A stretch of 64,000 nt of DNA. Source: Segatella hominis (GTDB lineage Bacteria > Bacteroidota > Bacteroidia > Bacteroidales > Bacteroidaceae). The notes below the pieces were generated by a model. That model made no database searches. It worked only from the letters and a program-made list of their open reading frames with translations, and was not told the DNA's origin. How positions within the stretch are numbered: position 1 is the first letter of the stretch; each line of letters opens with the position of its first letter. A program made the position numbers and the translations under genes. Of the stretch, positions 45,903 to 55,287 are shown one piece after another. Location: positions 62,001 to 126,000 of the forward strand of contig NZ_SGVY01000004.1 in NCBI RefSeq assembly GCF_004535825.1, read 5' to 3'.

Positions 45903-46682
45903 ATGACATTAAATATGAATATGAAAATGGTGATGGCGAGCATAGCACTTGCTCTTTTCGGGCAGCAAAGCTATGCTCAGGATTATATGAATGCCAAGGA
46001 AGTGACAGTCTTAAAGGGCATTGCCGTGGAGGGTGTTGATACGGCTGGAGTGCATCAGGACCCTACCTGTCCGGAAGTCTTGTTGGAAACTACGATGGGC
46101 AATATCCGCATTGCGCTCTATAATGATACGCCTCTGCATCGCGACAATTTTCTGAAGTGGGTGAAGTGTGGCTATTATAATGGCTGTATCTTCCATCGTG
46201 TCATCAAGAATTTTATGGTGCAAGCTGGTGATCCGGCTACCCGAAAGGTGGATCCTCTGAAAAAGGAGGTTTTTGATACAGCTTATGCCGTTCCTGCAGA
46301 AATCCGCTATCCGAAATATTACCATAAGCGAGGTCAGCTCTGTGCTGCACGCGAGGGAGATGAGGAGAATCCAAAGTTTGCTTCAGCTCCCTGCGATTTC
46401 TATATTACTTGGGGTAGGAATTTCTCGCGCCGACAAATAGAATATTTGATAGAGAAGGAGGCCAGAGAGGAGAAGACCTATGTGCTGCCTAATAAGCAGG
46501 TGATTGACGGGTATGTGAAATACGGCGGTGTGCCTCATCTCGATGGCGGCTATACCGTTTTCGGGGAAGTACTTGAGGGTATGGATGTGGTGGATAAAAT
46601 CCAGAATGTGGCCACAGACAAGGGTAATAACGACCGCCCTCTTGAAGATATTATTATCCTGAAGGCTTCGGTTGTCCGATAG
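45903..46682 (+). CDS. Exported cyclophilin-type peptidyl-prolyl isomerase
   Basis: 259 residues. Signal peptide MKMVMASIALALFGQQSYAQ after a short leader, then a cyclophilin domain: VLLETTMGNIRIALYNDTPLHRDNF, FHRVIKNFMVQAGDP with the catalytic Arg and the family FMxQxGD-like motif, and GGYTVFGEVLEGMDVVDKI near the end. An inserted segment of ~60 residues (about 125-205) separates the two halves, as in several Bacteroidota versions. It folds proteins in the periplasm. Confidence 0.92.
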   Translation: MTLNMNMKMVMASIALALFGQQSYAQDYMNAKEVTVLKGIAVEGVDTAGVHQDPTCPEVLLETTMGNIRIALYNDTPLHRDNFLKWVKCGYYNGCIFHRVIKNFMVQAGDPATRKVDPLKKEVFDTAYAVPAEIRYPKYYHKRGQLCAAREGDEENPKFASAPCDFYITWGRNFSRRQIEYLIEKEAREEKTYVLPNKQVIDGYVKYGGVPHLDGGYTVFGEVLEGMDVVDKIQNVATDKGNNDRPLEDIIILKASVVR

Positions 46683-46727
46683 CCTTCATGAGATATGGGA
46701 AGGGAAAATTCCTCCTCTTTGGAAATT

Positions 46728-47177
46728 TTATTCCTTACAGAATCTGTGAATCACATAAGTGACGACGCCCCATATCATAAAGCGGTTGTTTTCGTCCACT
46801 CTAATGGGTGAGTAGTCGTTATTCCACGGCACGAGCCAGCCGAAGTTTCCGCTTTCGTCCATCTTGAACTGCTTGATGGTGAATTCACCGTCCACGAATG
46901 CAATCACGAAGTTGCCATTACCGGGTTCTATCAGTCTGTCCACCACGGCCAGATCTCCGTCCAGGATGCCAGCATCCCTCATACTATCGCCCGAAATTCT
47001 CACGTAGAATGTAGCTTCCCTGTGTTTCACGAGCACATCATTGAGGTCTATTTCTCCCTCCATATAGTCTTGTGCAGGCGAAGGAAATCCTGCCTTTACA
47101 CTCTGTTCAGCCATCGGAATGGCCATCTTTTCCCCGATTTCTGCGGGGTGTATAGTTAGTTTTATTTTTTCTTTCAT
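46728..47177 (-). CDS. umuD: UmuD-like S24 peptidase
   Basis: 149-residue autoprocessing subunit of an error-prone polymerase. Cleavage site Ala29-Gly30 (KAGFPSPAQDYMEG), nucleophile Ser65 (SGDSM) and Lys102 (GEFTIKQF) match the LexA/UmuD dyad. No DNA-binding domain. It is downstream of umuC on the same strand (148-nt gap), the reverse of the common umuD-umuC order. Confidence 0.93.
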   Translation of the reverse strand: MKEKIKLTIHPAEIGEKMAIPMAEQSVKAGFPSPAQDYMEGEIDLNDVLVKHREATFYVRISGDSMRDAGILDGDLAVVDRLIEPGNGNFVIAFVDGEFTIKQFKMDESGNFGWLVPWNNDYSPIRVDENNRFMIWGVVTYVIHRFCKE

Positions 47178-47285
47178 TCTGTTTCTTCTATTCTTTATTA
47201 TTAATATCTGTTTTGTTTTCCTTTCTTCTTTTGCTTATTCTTTTTTCAAAAAAAGTTGTTTTTAAAGGAGTCTTTCTACCTTTTT

Positions 47286-47332
47286 TCTCAACCTTTCTCT
47301 CAACCTTTTTTATGGATAATATTCTCAACATT
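47286..47332 (-). repeat. Three copies of a 10-bp word including the umuC stop codon
   Basis: TCTCAACCTT at 47286-47295 and 47298-47307, and TCTCAACATT at 47323-47332. The last contains the umuC TGA (47325-47327). A fourth, poorer copy (TTCTACCTTT) is near 47274. Confidence 0.75.
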
Positions 47333-48653
47333 TCACTTCCAGTATGTCGCTAATATCTGTGGTGAAACGTTTCGACATGTATTCACGCTTCAGGTCGAAA
47401 CGGCAGTCTGTGCCCTGGATGGCTTGTCGGATAGTTCCGTATCCGTTCTTGTGGTTGATGGCATCGATGGCCGCCATCAGTGCCTTCTGGCGCTCACGGT
47501 TGATGGGGTCGAAGAGGTCCTGCTCACGTGGCGTGGAGGGGGATATCTGCCAGAGTATCACGCCTGCCTTCTTGAAGCGGAACGACAGGTCGGGACGGTC
47601 GGACACAGATTTTGGATAGCGGGCGCGTAGGATGGTGAGCGCTGCTCCTACTATCTCGTCTTGAGCATCAGTGGCGATGGGCAGTACGAGCGAGTCGTGG
47701 ATGGTATATTCCGGCACATGATTGTTGAAACGAGAGGTCCAAGCAAATACGGTAACACCCTGACATACACTGCCTTGTCTGCGTAACTTCTCTGTGCAAC
47801 GTACGGCAAAATTGGCCATGGCCTCCTCTATTACATTCTTGTCGCTAATGCCCTCGTTGGCAAAGCTCCTGCTCGTGCAGATACTTTTCTTCTGGGGTAG
47901 TTCCTCGATGCTGATGCAGTTTTCGCCGTTGAGTTCCTTCCAGGTTCTCACGGTGGTGATATTGAAATGACTGCGCACCCAACTCTCTTTCTGTTCGGCC
48001 AGTTGAGCTGCGGTTCTGATTCCCATATAGTCGAGTTTGCGGGCTATTTGTCGGCCGATTCCCCATACGTCTTCTATAGGGAAAAGCGACAGTGCCTTGT
48101 GTCTGCGCTCCTCGGTATCGATGAGGCAGCAGCCCTGATAGCCCTTGTATTTCTTGGCGAATTTTGAAGCGATTTTGGCCAGCGTCTTGGTTTCAGCGAT
48201 GCCGATGGAGATGGGAATGCCCACTGCCCGGAGTAGGTCGGATGAGATTCTTGCGCCGTAACGGTGGAGCAGGGAATCCGTTTTTTCGGAGGATTGATTT
48301 TCCTGAAAGAAGGCAGCGGCAATGGATTTGTCCACTTCGAAGAAACTCTCGTCGATGGAGTATTGGTCGAGTTGGGGAGAGTAATGAGAGAGCATTGACA
48401 TCACTCTGTTGGACAGTGAACCATAGAGAGTGTAGTTGCTCGAAAATATCGCTACGCCCTCAGCCTCCAACTTTTCCTTCATCTGGTAGAAAGGATCGCC
48501 CATCTTGTAGCCAAGAGCCTTGGCTTCTTCCGAACGGGCGATGATGCAGCCGTCGTTGTTACTCAGTACAACCACCGGCTTGCCCACCAGGTCAGGGCGG
48601 AAAACCCGCTCGCATGAGCAGTAGAAATTATTGCAGTCAGCAAGTGCTATCAT
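47325..48653 (-). CDS. umuC: DNA polymerase V catalytic subunit (Y family)
   Basis: Translesion polymerase of 442 residues. Catalytic carboxylates are in [16 protein letters not shown] (Asp6) and [11 protein letters not shown]; the steric gate region and helix-hairpin-helix ([17 protein letters not shown]) follow, then the little-finger domain. A DUF4113-like tail ([27 protein letters not shown]) is present. The 220-nt gap upstream contains the terminator of the neighbouring gene; no clear LexA-type operator was recognised. Confidence 0.95.
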   Translation of the reverse strand: MIALADCNNFYCSCERVFRPDLVGKPVVVLSNNDGCIIARSEEAKALGYKMGDPFYQMKEKLEAEGVAIFSSNYTLYGSLSNRVMSMLSHYSPQLDQYSIDESFFEVDKSIAAAFFQENQSSEKTDSLLHRYGARISSDLLRAVGIPISIGIAETKTLAKIASKFAKKYKGYQGCCLIDTEERRHKALSLFPIEDVWGIGRQIARKLDYMGIRTAAQLAEQKESWVRSHFNITTVRTWKELNGENCISIEELPQKKSICTSRSFANEGISDKNVIEEAMANFAVRCTEKLRRQGSVCQGVTVFAWTSRFNNHVPEYTIHDSLVLPIATDAQDEIVGAALTILRARYPKSVSDRPDLSFRFKKAGVILWQISPSTPREQDLFDPINRERQKALMAAIDAINHKNGYGTIRQAIQGTDCRFDLKREYMSKRFTTDISDILEVKC

Positions 48654-48810
48654 TTTACTCCTTTCGTTTTAATTGTTAATAGAATTTATATCTTTATCCA
48701 TAGAATTTTCCTTTAGGTTCTTCCCCTGACATTTCCTTTGTTTTTTTTATTAATTATGTATTATTTTGCCCATACTTACGCAAATCTGAGTGCAAAGGCA
48801 TTTGGGGAAT

Positions 48811-48851
48811 AAAATAAAAGGCGTATGTTCCCATCACGAGAACAGTACGCC
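48811..48851 (-). terminator. Terminator of the dnaN-recN operon
   Basis: GGCGTATGTTC (48820-48830) pairs with GAACAGTACGCC (48840-48851) with one bulge; on the minus strand it is followed by TTTTATTTTATT. The rest of the gap to umuC (48654-48810) is AT-rich, with no strong promoter match. Confidence 0.8.
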
Positions 48852-48873
48852 TACTATAAATGAAACCTAAACT

Positions 48874-50526
48874 TTAATTCAATTTGTATTTCTTCAGATA
48901 TTCATCCACTCTGGTATCACCCAGCTCCTTAGCTTTCAGCAGATTACCTTTGGCTTCCTCTTTCTTGCCTTTCTCTGCTTGCAGAATACCGAGGAGAAGA
49001 TAACCATCAGCGTATTCCGGTGCCAGTCTGATACAGGCTTCTGCAGCGCTGATTCCCTCATCATATCTCTTCACGCGGAGATCGAGACTTGCCCATTCTG
49101 CAAAATAGGTTGGTTCGTTCGGATTGAGATAACAGGTGCGGGCGATGTCCAACAATGCTTGCTGCCATTGGTGCAACTTCATCTCGCATTTGTATCGGGC
49201 ATAGAAGAAGGTAGGGGCTATCGGACGAGCTATGCTGTCATACATATTATAGTCTGCCAATGCTTCTCTGGTCTTGCCCTGGGCATCAAGGAAATTGGCA
49301 CGTGCCAGATAATAAGGGGCTGCCATCTTGGTGCGTACTCCTACTGATACGGCACTGTCCAAAAGTACTTTCAACTCATCGTATGGTGCTTTCAGCTGAC
49401 TCTTAGCTTGGGCTGCCTCATACCATATCTCGCCACTGTTCATCGGTGTCTTGGTCAGTTCCATAAACAGGTCGTATGCCTTCTGATAGTCCTTTTTCAG
49501 GTAGTTGATTTTACCCTCCTGGTGCTTGTAAAGCGGCTCAGCCTTGATACTATAGGCTTTCTGTGCTTCCTGCAAAGCCTTGTCTGCATTCCAAGCAGGG
49601 TAGATGGAATCGCCTACGTATGCTACCTTCTGATAGATGAGGTCAGCAAAATCGCCGTGAGCCTCATTCTTCTTGCTGCATTTCTTGATGCTTTCCTGCA
49701 TTACTTTCTCTGCCTCCTCAAATTGCTGTTTGTTGACCAACAAGGCTGCCTTTTCCTTATAACCGAATGAGGATGTAGGGAACTTTCCGATAAACTCGTC
49801 TGCATATTTCATGTTGTCATCAGCCGATTTCTGTCCCTTGCTCAGCGTCATCATCGTGATGGCATCTTCCTCCTTGTCTGGCAAGGCGGTGCGGATGCCG
49901 CTTTCTCGAAGGGCTGCGTCCAGGGTGGAGAGACCGGTTACATGCAGTTGTTTGCCATAGTTGGCATCGATGGCCGTAACGGTACCATTGGAGTGCATAA
50001 GTCCGATTACTTGTCCGTCTTTATTGACAAATGGGCAACCTATGGCATTCTCTGGTGCGGTATTGCTGAAAATATAGTAGTTGTAGGAGGTGTTAAACTG
50101 CTCTACGCTACTGATATCCTCTTGCTGGTATTGTGGCTTTTTGATGGAGTAGGGAACCAGCCATACCTTGTTGCCAGCTTCTGAAGCCTTGCTTGCAATC
50201 GGTGCAGCATTGGTATTGCCGATGACTCTGAATTTAGCCATATCATACAACTCGTCTGCACCCATGATGGCATCTACTTCCATCGATTTGCCATTGGCAT
50301 CTACTACGGTTGCCTTGGTAGCGCCGATAAATGGCTTGAAGGTACTGATGGCAGTGCCCTTGTTGTCGATGAAGACGCCCTGGGTAGAAGCGATGATGCC
50401 TCCATCTTTGTTGAAGGTGGTGAGTGAGAAGACACTCTTGGCTACCTTCTGCACAGAACCTGGCTGTGCAAGGAGAGATGATGCTCCGACCATCCATCCT
50501 ATCATAGTTATATATATTCTTTTCAT
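48874..50526 (-). CDS. Exported trypsin-like domain (probably inactive) fused to TPR repeats
   Basis: 550 residues. Signal peptide (ITMIGWMVGASSLLAQ), a HtrA/DegP-like beta-barrel domain (~25-205), then TPR repeats (~235-550; EEAKGNLLKAKELGDTRVDEY at the end). In the protease domain the usual TNNHV histidine region reads STFKPF, and the usual GNSGGP reads NAIGCP, so both His and Ser of the triad seem lost. It probably binds proteins rather than cutting them. Its start overlaps the recN stop by 4 nt. Confidence 0.8.
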   Translation of the reverse strand: MKRIYITMIGWMVGASSLLAQPGSVQKVAKSVFSLTTFNKDGGIIASTQGVFIDNKGTAISTFKPFIGATKATVVDANGKSMEVDAIMGADELYDMAKFRVIGNTNAAPIASKASEAGNKVWLVPYSIKKPQYQQEDISSVEQFNTSYNYYIFSNTAPENAIGCPFVNKDGQVIGLMHSNGTVTAIDANYGKQLHVTGLSTLDAALRESGIRTALPDKEEDAITMMTLSKGQKSADDNMKYADEFIGKFPTSSFGYKEKAALLVNKQQFEEAEKVMQESIKKCSKKNEAHGDFADLIYQKVAYVGDSIYPAWNADKALQEAQKAYSIKAEPLYKHQEGKINYLKKDYQKAYDLFMELTKTPMNSGEIWYEAAQAKSQLKAPYDELKVLLDSAVSVGVRTKMAAPYYLARANFLDAQGKTREALADYNMYDSIARPIAPTFFYARYKCEMKLHQWQQALLDIARTCYLNPNEPTYFAEWASLDLRVKRYDEGISAAEACIRLAPEYADGYLLLGILQAEKGKKEEAKGNLLKAKELGDTRVDEYLKKYKLN

Positions 50527-52181
50527 ATTCTTAATAATTCCTTGGCATTAGCGAGTGCCGCCTCACTGACATCACTTCCACTGAGCATCTGGGCGATTTC
50601 CTGTACACGCTCCTGCTGTGATAGTTCCGTCATGCGACTGATAGTTCCATTGTCGGTTTCTTCCTTGCTCACCTTGTAGTGGTGACTGCCCATGGCTGCT
50701 ATCTGTGGCAGGTGGGTAATGGAAAGAACCTGTCGTTCGTGGTTGCCCATCTCTGCCATGATCTGTGCCATCTTCTCTGCTATCTTGCCGCTTACTCCAG
50801 TATCTATCTCGTCAAAGATGATGGTTGGTAGTTTCACGGCTCCGCTGATCATTGCCTTCAGCGAGAGCATTACACGGGCAATCTCTCCTCCTGATGCTAC
50901 CTGGGTAACAGGTTGGAGGGGGGTGCTCTTGTTGGCACTGAAGAGGAAACTTACCTTATCTCCACCATCGTGGCTGAGCGGTTTCTCTGTCAGACTGATG
51001 CTGAATCTTACGTTTGGAATGCCCAGCGGGATGAGGCGCTGCTTCATTTCCTCCTCTACTTTTTTGGCAGCCTTCGTACGGATAGCGGTCAATTCCTTTG
51101 CCTGTTTCTGTGCTTTCTCTAACAATTGGGTCACTTCCTGTTCCAAGGCTTCCACATCCTCGTCGCTATGGTCGATGTGTGAAAGCTGTTCCTTGAGCTG
51201 ATGGTAGGTTTCTATCAGTTCTCCCAAGTCTCTGACGTGGAATTTCTGCTGCAGTGAGTTGAGTTTGTCCAGTCGCTCATTGATGGTCTCCAGACGGGCA
51301 GGGTCAAATTCTACATGATCGGTCAGTCCGTTTACTTCCTGGGCAATATCTTTCAGTTCGATATAACTGGAATCGATGCGCTCCAACAGTTCGGTTACTT
51401 CGGGATAAACATCCTTGATGTTAGCGAGTTGCTCTGATGTCTGTTTCAGTCTTTCGATGATATTGCCGTCATCTCCCGACAGATGGTTGTCTGCCTGATA
51501 GAGTGCCGTCTTGATATCTTCGGAATGACTGAGCATCTCATATTCCTGTTCCAGTTCTTCCTGTTCTCCATTCTGCAGTTGTGCCTCATCGAGTTCCTTA
51601 AACTGGAATCGGAGGAAGTCCTCGTTCTCCCTGTTCTTTTCGATTTCAGCCTTCAGAGCGTTCAGTTTCTGGTTGGCTTGTTTATATTGATTGTACGCAG
51701 CCTCATAATTCTTCCGCTGTTTCTCGTCCTGTGCAATAATATCCACCACATTGAGCTGGAAGTCTTCCTTCTGCAACAGGAGATTCTGGTGCTGCGAATG
51801 TATATCGACGAGTTGTTCCCCCAGTTCCCTCATCTTGGTCAGCGATACCGGTGTATCATTGATGAAAGCACGGCTTTTCCCTGCTGCCGTCAACTCACGG
51901 CGGATAATGGTATCCGACAAATCTTCATCGATGTCATTGTCGGTGAAGAACTGTTGCATATCATATTTAGACAGATCGAAGTGTGCCTCGATGACGCAAC
52001 GATCTCTGCCAGCCTTGATAGACTTGCTGTCAGCACGGTTGCCTAACAACAGACCGATGGCTCCGAGGATGATACTCTTTCCTGCACCCGTTTCACCCGT
52101 GATGACAGAGAAGCCTGGGTGCATCTGGATGTTGAGTTCGTCGATGAGCGTGAAATTCTTGATATATAATTGTTTGAGCAT
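50523..52181 (-). CDS. recN: DNA repair protein RecN
   Basis: SMC-like ATPase of double-strand-break repair, 552 residues from the ATG at 52181. Walker A ITGETGAGKSIILG, long coiled-coil arms (~155-370), signature VASGGEIARVMLSLK, and Walker B IIFDEIDTGVSG. 2 nt separate it from porD, and it overlaps the following gene. Confidence 0.97.
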   Translation of the reverse strand: MLKQLYIKNFTLIDELNIQMHPGFSVITGETGAGKSIILGAIGLLLGNRADSKSIKAGRDRCVIEAHFDLSKYDMQQFFTDNDIDEDLSDTIIRRELTAAGKSRAFINDTPVSLTKMRELGEQLVDIHSQHQNLLLQKEDFQLNVVDIIAQDEKQRKNYEAAYNQYKQANQKLNALKAEIEKNRENEDFLRFQFKELDEAQLQNGEQEELEQEYEMLSHSEDIKTALYQADNHLSGDDGNIIERLKQTSEQLANIKDVYPEVTELLERIDSSYIELKDIAQEVNGLTDHVEFDPARLETINERLDKLNSLQQKFHVRDLGELIETYHQLKEQLSHIDHSDEDVEALEQEVTQLLEKAQKQAKELTAIRTKAAKKVEEEMKQRLIPLGIPNVRFSISLTEKPLSHDGGDKVSFLFSANKSTPLQPVTQVASGGEIARVMLSLKAMISGAVKLPTIIFDEIDTGVSGKIAEKMAQIMAEMGNHERQVLSITHLPQIAAMGSHHYKVSKEETDNGTISRMTELSQQERVQEIAQMLSGSDVSEAALANAKELLRI

Positions 52182-52183
52182 AA

Positions 52184-53104
52184 TTATTGCTTGATTTTGT
52201 CCCACGAATTGTTCTGTGTAGGATTGATGGAGAAGAGGAGGTCATAGATACTTTCCTTCTCTTTCTGAGTTCCCTTTCCCTTGTAGATATTGGAGAGCTC
52301 GTCTTTCTTGTAGTCCGTCCATATCTGTGGCAGGAGACTGAGCGGCTTGTTTTCCCTTGCCTTCTTCAGGTTCTCCTCCAGAGTGGTCGTGATTTCTGTA
52401 CGTCCTCGTTCTGCATTGTTTGCCATCTCGTCAAGTCCCTTTCTGTAATAATCGTATTGGAGTTGGCGGAATGGTTTCATACCTCCGTCCAGATAGTCGG
52501 CGATGATGGCATAGCGGTTTCGGTTGTTGTCGAAAGCTTTCCATCCCGGGAAGTCGAGGTTCTGGGCATTGTTGGTGAGGTTCATGCAGCGCTGCAGGAC
52601 GTCTTCTCCTCCCATCGGGGAGAAGGTGTCGAGATCCAGACCGATGATGAGATAAGCGTAGTAGGCGAAGAGGGCAGTCAACTGGTTGTCGAGTGTTTCC
52701 TCATTGAATTCAATCTGGTCGAACTCAGCAAACTTGAAGATAAAGTTCTCGTCCACATTATTATATATAGTAGTGGTGTAGGCGGAGTTATAGACGGGGC
52801 GGTTGGCCTGTATGAGTGCCTTGCAGGTGAAGAGACCTTGGCTCTTGTCATACTTGCTCACCGTCAGATTGAAGTTGCAGTTGATGCGCTCGTTCTTCTG
52901 AAATTGCAGATGCGTCCATTGTCGCTCGTTGACGAATCTCTCTAACGTCTGCTGCAGGTTGTCGAAAACAGCGTTGTCCGTGCCCGAAATCTGGGCATGG
53001 TTGATGGTAATCTTCGCTTGCAGTTCCTGCGCATGAATATAGGATGCACCACTAACAAGCAGGGTGCATCCTATCATCAGTATCTGAAGGCAGAAGCCTT
53101 TCAT
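52184..53104 (-). CDS. porD: PorD-like DUF4835 protein, type IX secretion associated
   Basis: 306-residue exported protein: signal peptide MKGFCLQILMIGCTLLVSGA ending near HAQ, then the DUF4835 domain (LQAKITINHAQISGTDNAVF; FEFDQIEFNEETL-like segment; YDYYRKGLDEMANN). DUF4835 proteins are annotated as PorD of the T9SS in Bacteroidota. The order coaBC-DUF4835-recN is common in the phylum. The ATG at 53104 is 1 nt after coaBC's stop codon. Confidence 0.88.
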   Translation of the reverse strand: MKGFCLQILMIGCTLLVSGASYIHAQELQAKITINHAQISGTDNAVFDNLQQTLERFVNERQWTHLQFQKNERINCNFNLTVSKYDKSQGLFTCKALIQANRPVYNSAYTTTIYNNVDENFIFKFAEFDQIEFNEETLDNQLTALFAYYAYLIIGLDLDTFSPMGGEDVLQRCMNLTNNAQNLDFPGWKAFDNNRNRYAIIADYLDGGMKPFRQLQYDYYRKGLDEMANNAERGRTEITTTLEENLKKARENKPLSLLPQIWTDYKKDELSNIYKGKGTQKEKESIYDLLFSINPTQNNSWDKIKQ

Positions 53105-53105
53105 A

Positions 53106-54377
53106 TTAGAAGAGCTTAGCCAATTCATCGATGATGTCGGCAGCCACTTCTGTCTTTGGCTTTTTCTCATATTCTATCTTACCCTTTTCAGAAATAATCG
53201 TGATTTGATTTTCGTCTGTCCGGAAGGTGGTGCCTGGGTTGCGGGTGGAATTGAGCACGATGAAGTCTGCGTTTTTCTTGATACGCTTCTTCTCTGCATT
53301 CGTTTCCTCATCATTGGTTTCCAGTGCGAAGGCTACGATGTGCTGGTCTTCCTGTTTCATCTGTCCCAATGCGGCAGCGATGTCGTGGGTGGGTTCCAGG
53401 CGAAGGATTAAGTCGTCCTTTTCGCGCTTGATCTTCCTGTCTGCCACCTCTGTAGGTTTGAAATCAGCCACTGCGGCACAAAGAATAGCTGCATCCATCT
53501 TGCTGCCCGTTGAGTTTCCATCGGTCTTTCCTTCAAAAGCCTTCGTGGCAGCCTGATACATCTCCTCACAGCTCTCCACGTCGATGCGGTGGATATCCTC
53601 ATGACAGGAGAGTGATACTGGTCCGGCAACGAGGGTTACGTCAGCCCCTCTCTGTCGGCATTCCTCAGCCACGGCAAATCCCATTTTGCCAGAAGAATAG
53701 TTGCCGATAAAGCGCACAGGATCTATCTTCTCATAGGTAGGTCCGGCTGTGATAAGGATACGTTTCCCCATCAGATCCTTTCCCTTGATACAGTCCTTCA
53801 TGCCTTCCTTGTTTCCATCCTTCATTCCGTCCAGCAGGTCGAAATACTGGTCGATGTAATCCACGATGACCTCAGGTTCTTCCATACGTCCTTTACCCTC
53901 CAATCCGCTGGCAAGGAATCCTGAAGCCGATTCGATGATGATATTGCCGTATTCCTTCAGTCTTGCCATGTTGGCTTGCGTAGAAGGATGCTTATACATA
54001 TCGAGATCCATGGCTGGAGCCAGGAAGACAGGAGCCTTCATGGAGAGATAGGTGGTAATCAGCATATTGTCAGCGATACCGTTTGCCATCTTTCCCATGG
54101 TAGAAGCCGTACAAGGAGCGATGACCATTGCGTCTGCCCAGAGACCGAGATCTACATGAGAGTTCCAGGTGCCGTCGCGCTGAGAGAAGAACTCGCTTAC
54201 CACGGGTTTATGAGTGAGGGCAGAGAGGGTGATAGGGGTAATAAACTCCTTTCCGGCAGGAGTGATGACCACCTGAACCTTAGCGCCCCGCTTGATGAAT
54301 CCTCGTATAATCAGGCAGGCTTTATAGGCTGCAATCGAGCCTGTGATGCCCAATACGATTTTCTTTCCTTTTAACAT
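53106..54377 (-). CDS. coaBC: Bifunctional phosphopantothenoylcysteine decarboxylase/synthetase
   Basis: Coenzyme A synthesis. 423 residues: N-terminal FMN-dependent CoaC (~1-180; VLGITGSIAAYKAC, flavin-binding PALDLDMY-like segment APAMDLDMYKHPS, and the catalytic Cys in the lid FLASGLEGKGRM region lacks certainty), C-terminal CoaB (~200-423; ITAGPTYEKIDPVRFIGNYSSGKMG). A charged linker (DGNKEGMKDCIKGKD) joins them. Confidence 0.95.
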   Translation of the reverse strand: MLKGKKIVLGITGSIAAYKACLIIRGFIKRGAKVQVVITPAGKEFITPITLSALTHKPVVSEFFSQRDGTWNSHVDLGLWADAMVIAPCTASTMGKMANGIADNMLITTYLSMKAPVFLAPAMDLDMYKHPSTQANMARLKEYGNIIIESASGFLASGLEGKGRMEEPEVIVDYIDQYFDLLDGMKDGNKEGMKDCIKGKDLMGKRILITAGPTYEKIDPVRFIGNYSSGKMGFAVAEECRQRGADVTLVAGPVSLSCHEDIHRIDVESCEEMYQAATKAFEGKTDGNSTGSKMDAAILCAAVADFKPTEVADRKIKREKDDLILRLEPTHDIAAALGQMKQEDQHIVAFALETNDEETNAEKKRIKKNADFIVLNSTRNPGTTFRTDENQITIISEKGKIEYEKKPKTEVAADIIDELAKLF

Positions 54378-54396
54378 AATCTGTGATTAGAAGAAA

Positions 54397-55260
54397 TTAC
54401 TTTCCCATTCGTTTATTGTACTCACGGAGACGGATGCGGGTGAGTACCTGCTTGGTGTTGTTGGTAAATTCGCTTCCTAATATCCAGGTGTAATAGCCTG
54501 GGTCTTTGGAAAGGATTTCTGCCACATCCCAACCTTTGTACTTACCGAAGTTGAACACCTCGTGCTTGAGTGGTTCACCTTTCTCGTCGAGCACTGCTTT
54601 TCCGTTGGCATCCACTACTTCTTTCCAGATGATGCGTCCGGCGAAATCCACGTTGTCCTTCTGCTTAGAGAATGCTGCAAGCTCATCCATATCATTGTTG
54701 AGTACACGGTCCGGTTCTTCCTGTACGCCTGGAGCATATCTGTCCAATTCACCCATGAGTACACGGTAGGTAGCCTCTGTATCCTGATCGGCACGGTGAG
54801 CCTCGAAGTCTTCCTCCATCTTTCTGCCGCAATAGAACTTATAGGCTGCAGCTAAGTTGCGTCGCTCCATCTTCATGAAGATAGTCTGTGCGTCGATGAG
54901 GCGGCACTTGTTGAAGTCGAAGTCGATGCCTGCACGGAGGAACTCCTCTGCGAGCATAGGTACATCGAAATGGTTGGAGTTGTAACCGGCAAAGTCGCAA
55001 CCGGTAAATTCCTGTTCGAGTGTGGCAGCCAACTGCTTGAAGGTAGGCGCGTCTTTCACGTCCTCATCGCTGATACCAGTCAGTTCTACCACCTCTTGTG
55101 GAATTGGTCTTCCCGGATTGACAAAGAGGTTCTTTCGAACCTCCGTGCCGTCTGGACTGACCTTAATATATGACATCTGTATGATGCGGTCTTTGATGAA
55201 GTCGAGACCCGTAGTCTCCAAATCAAAGATGATCAATGGTTTCTTAAGATTCAGTTTCAT
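54397..55260 (-). CDS. DEDDh 3'-5' exonuclease (DNA polymerase III epsilon family)
   Basis: 287 residues. Exo I FDLETTGLD (Asp/Glu), exo II GYNSNHFDVPML, exo III AHRADQDTEATY with the His and Asp of DEDDh nucleases. After ~175 comes a tail with FNFGKYKGWDVAEILSKDPGYYTWI, found in Bacteroidota homologues. It may be the proofreading subunit or a separate nuclease; its place 27 nt after dnaN favours a replication role. Confidence 0.9.
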   Translation of the reverse strand: MKLNLKKPLIIFDLETTGLDFIKDRIIQMSYIKVSPDGTEVRKNLFVNPGRPIPQEVVELTGISDEDVKDAPTFKQLAATLEQEFTGCDFAGYNSNHFDVPMLAEEFLRAGIDFDFNKCRLIDAQTIFMKMERRNLAAAYKFYCGRKMEEDFEAHRADQDTEATYRVLMGELDRYAPGVQEEPDRVLNNDMDELAAFSKQKDNVDFAGRIIWKEVVDANGKAVLDEKGEPLKHEVFNFGKYKGWDVAEILSKDPGYYTWILGSEFTNNTKQVLTRIRLREYNKRMGK

Positions 55261-55287
55261 TTTCTTTCTTTTCCTTTTTCTGCGTGA

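Noticed and set aside
46728-47177. LexA repressor instead of UmuD
   Set aside because: Only 149 residues, with no DNA-binding domain before the cleavage site, and adjacent to umuC.
52187-52945. 252-codon plus-strand frame opposite porD
   Set aside because: Shadow frame with no recognisable sequence; porD has signal peptide and family features.
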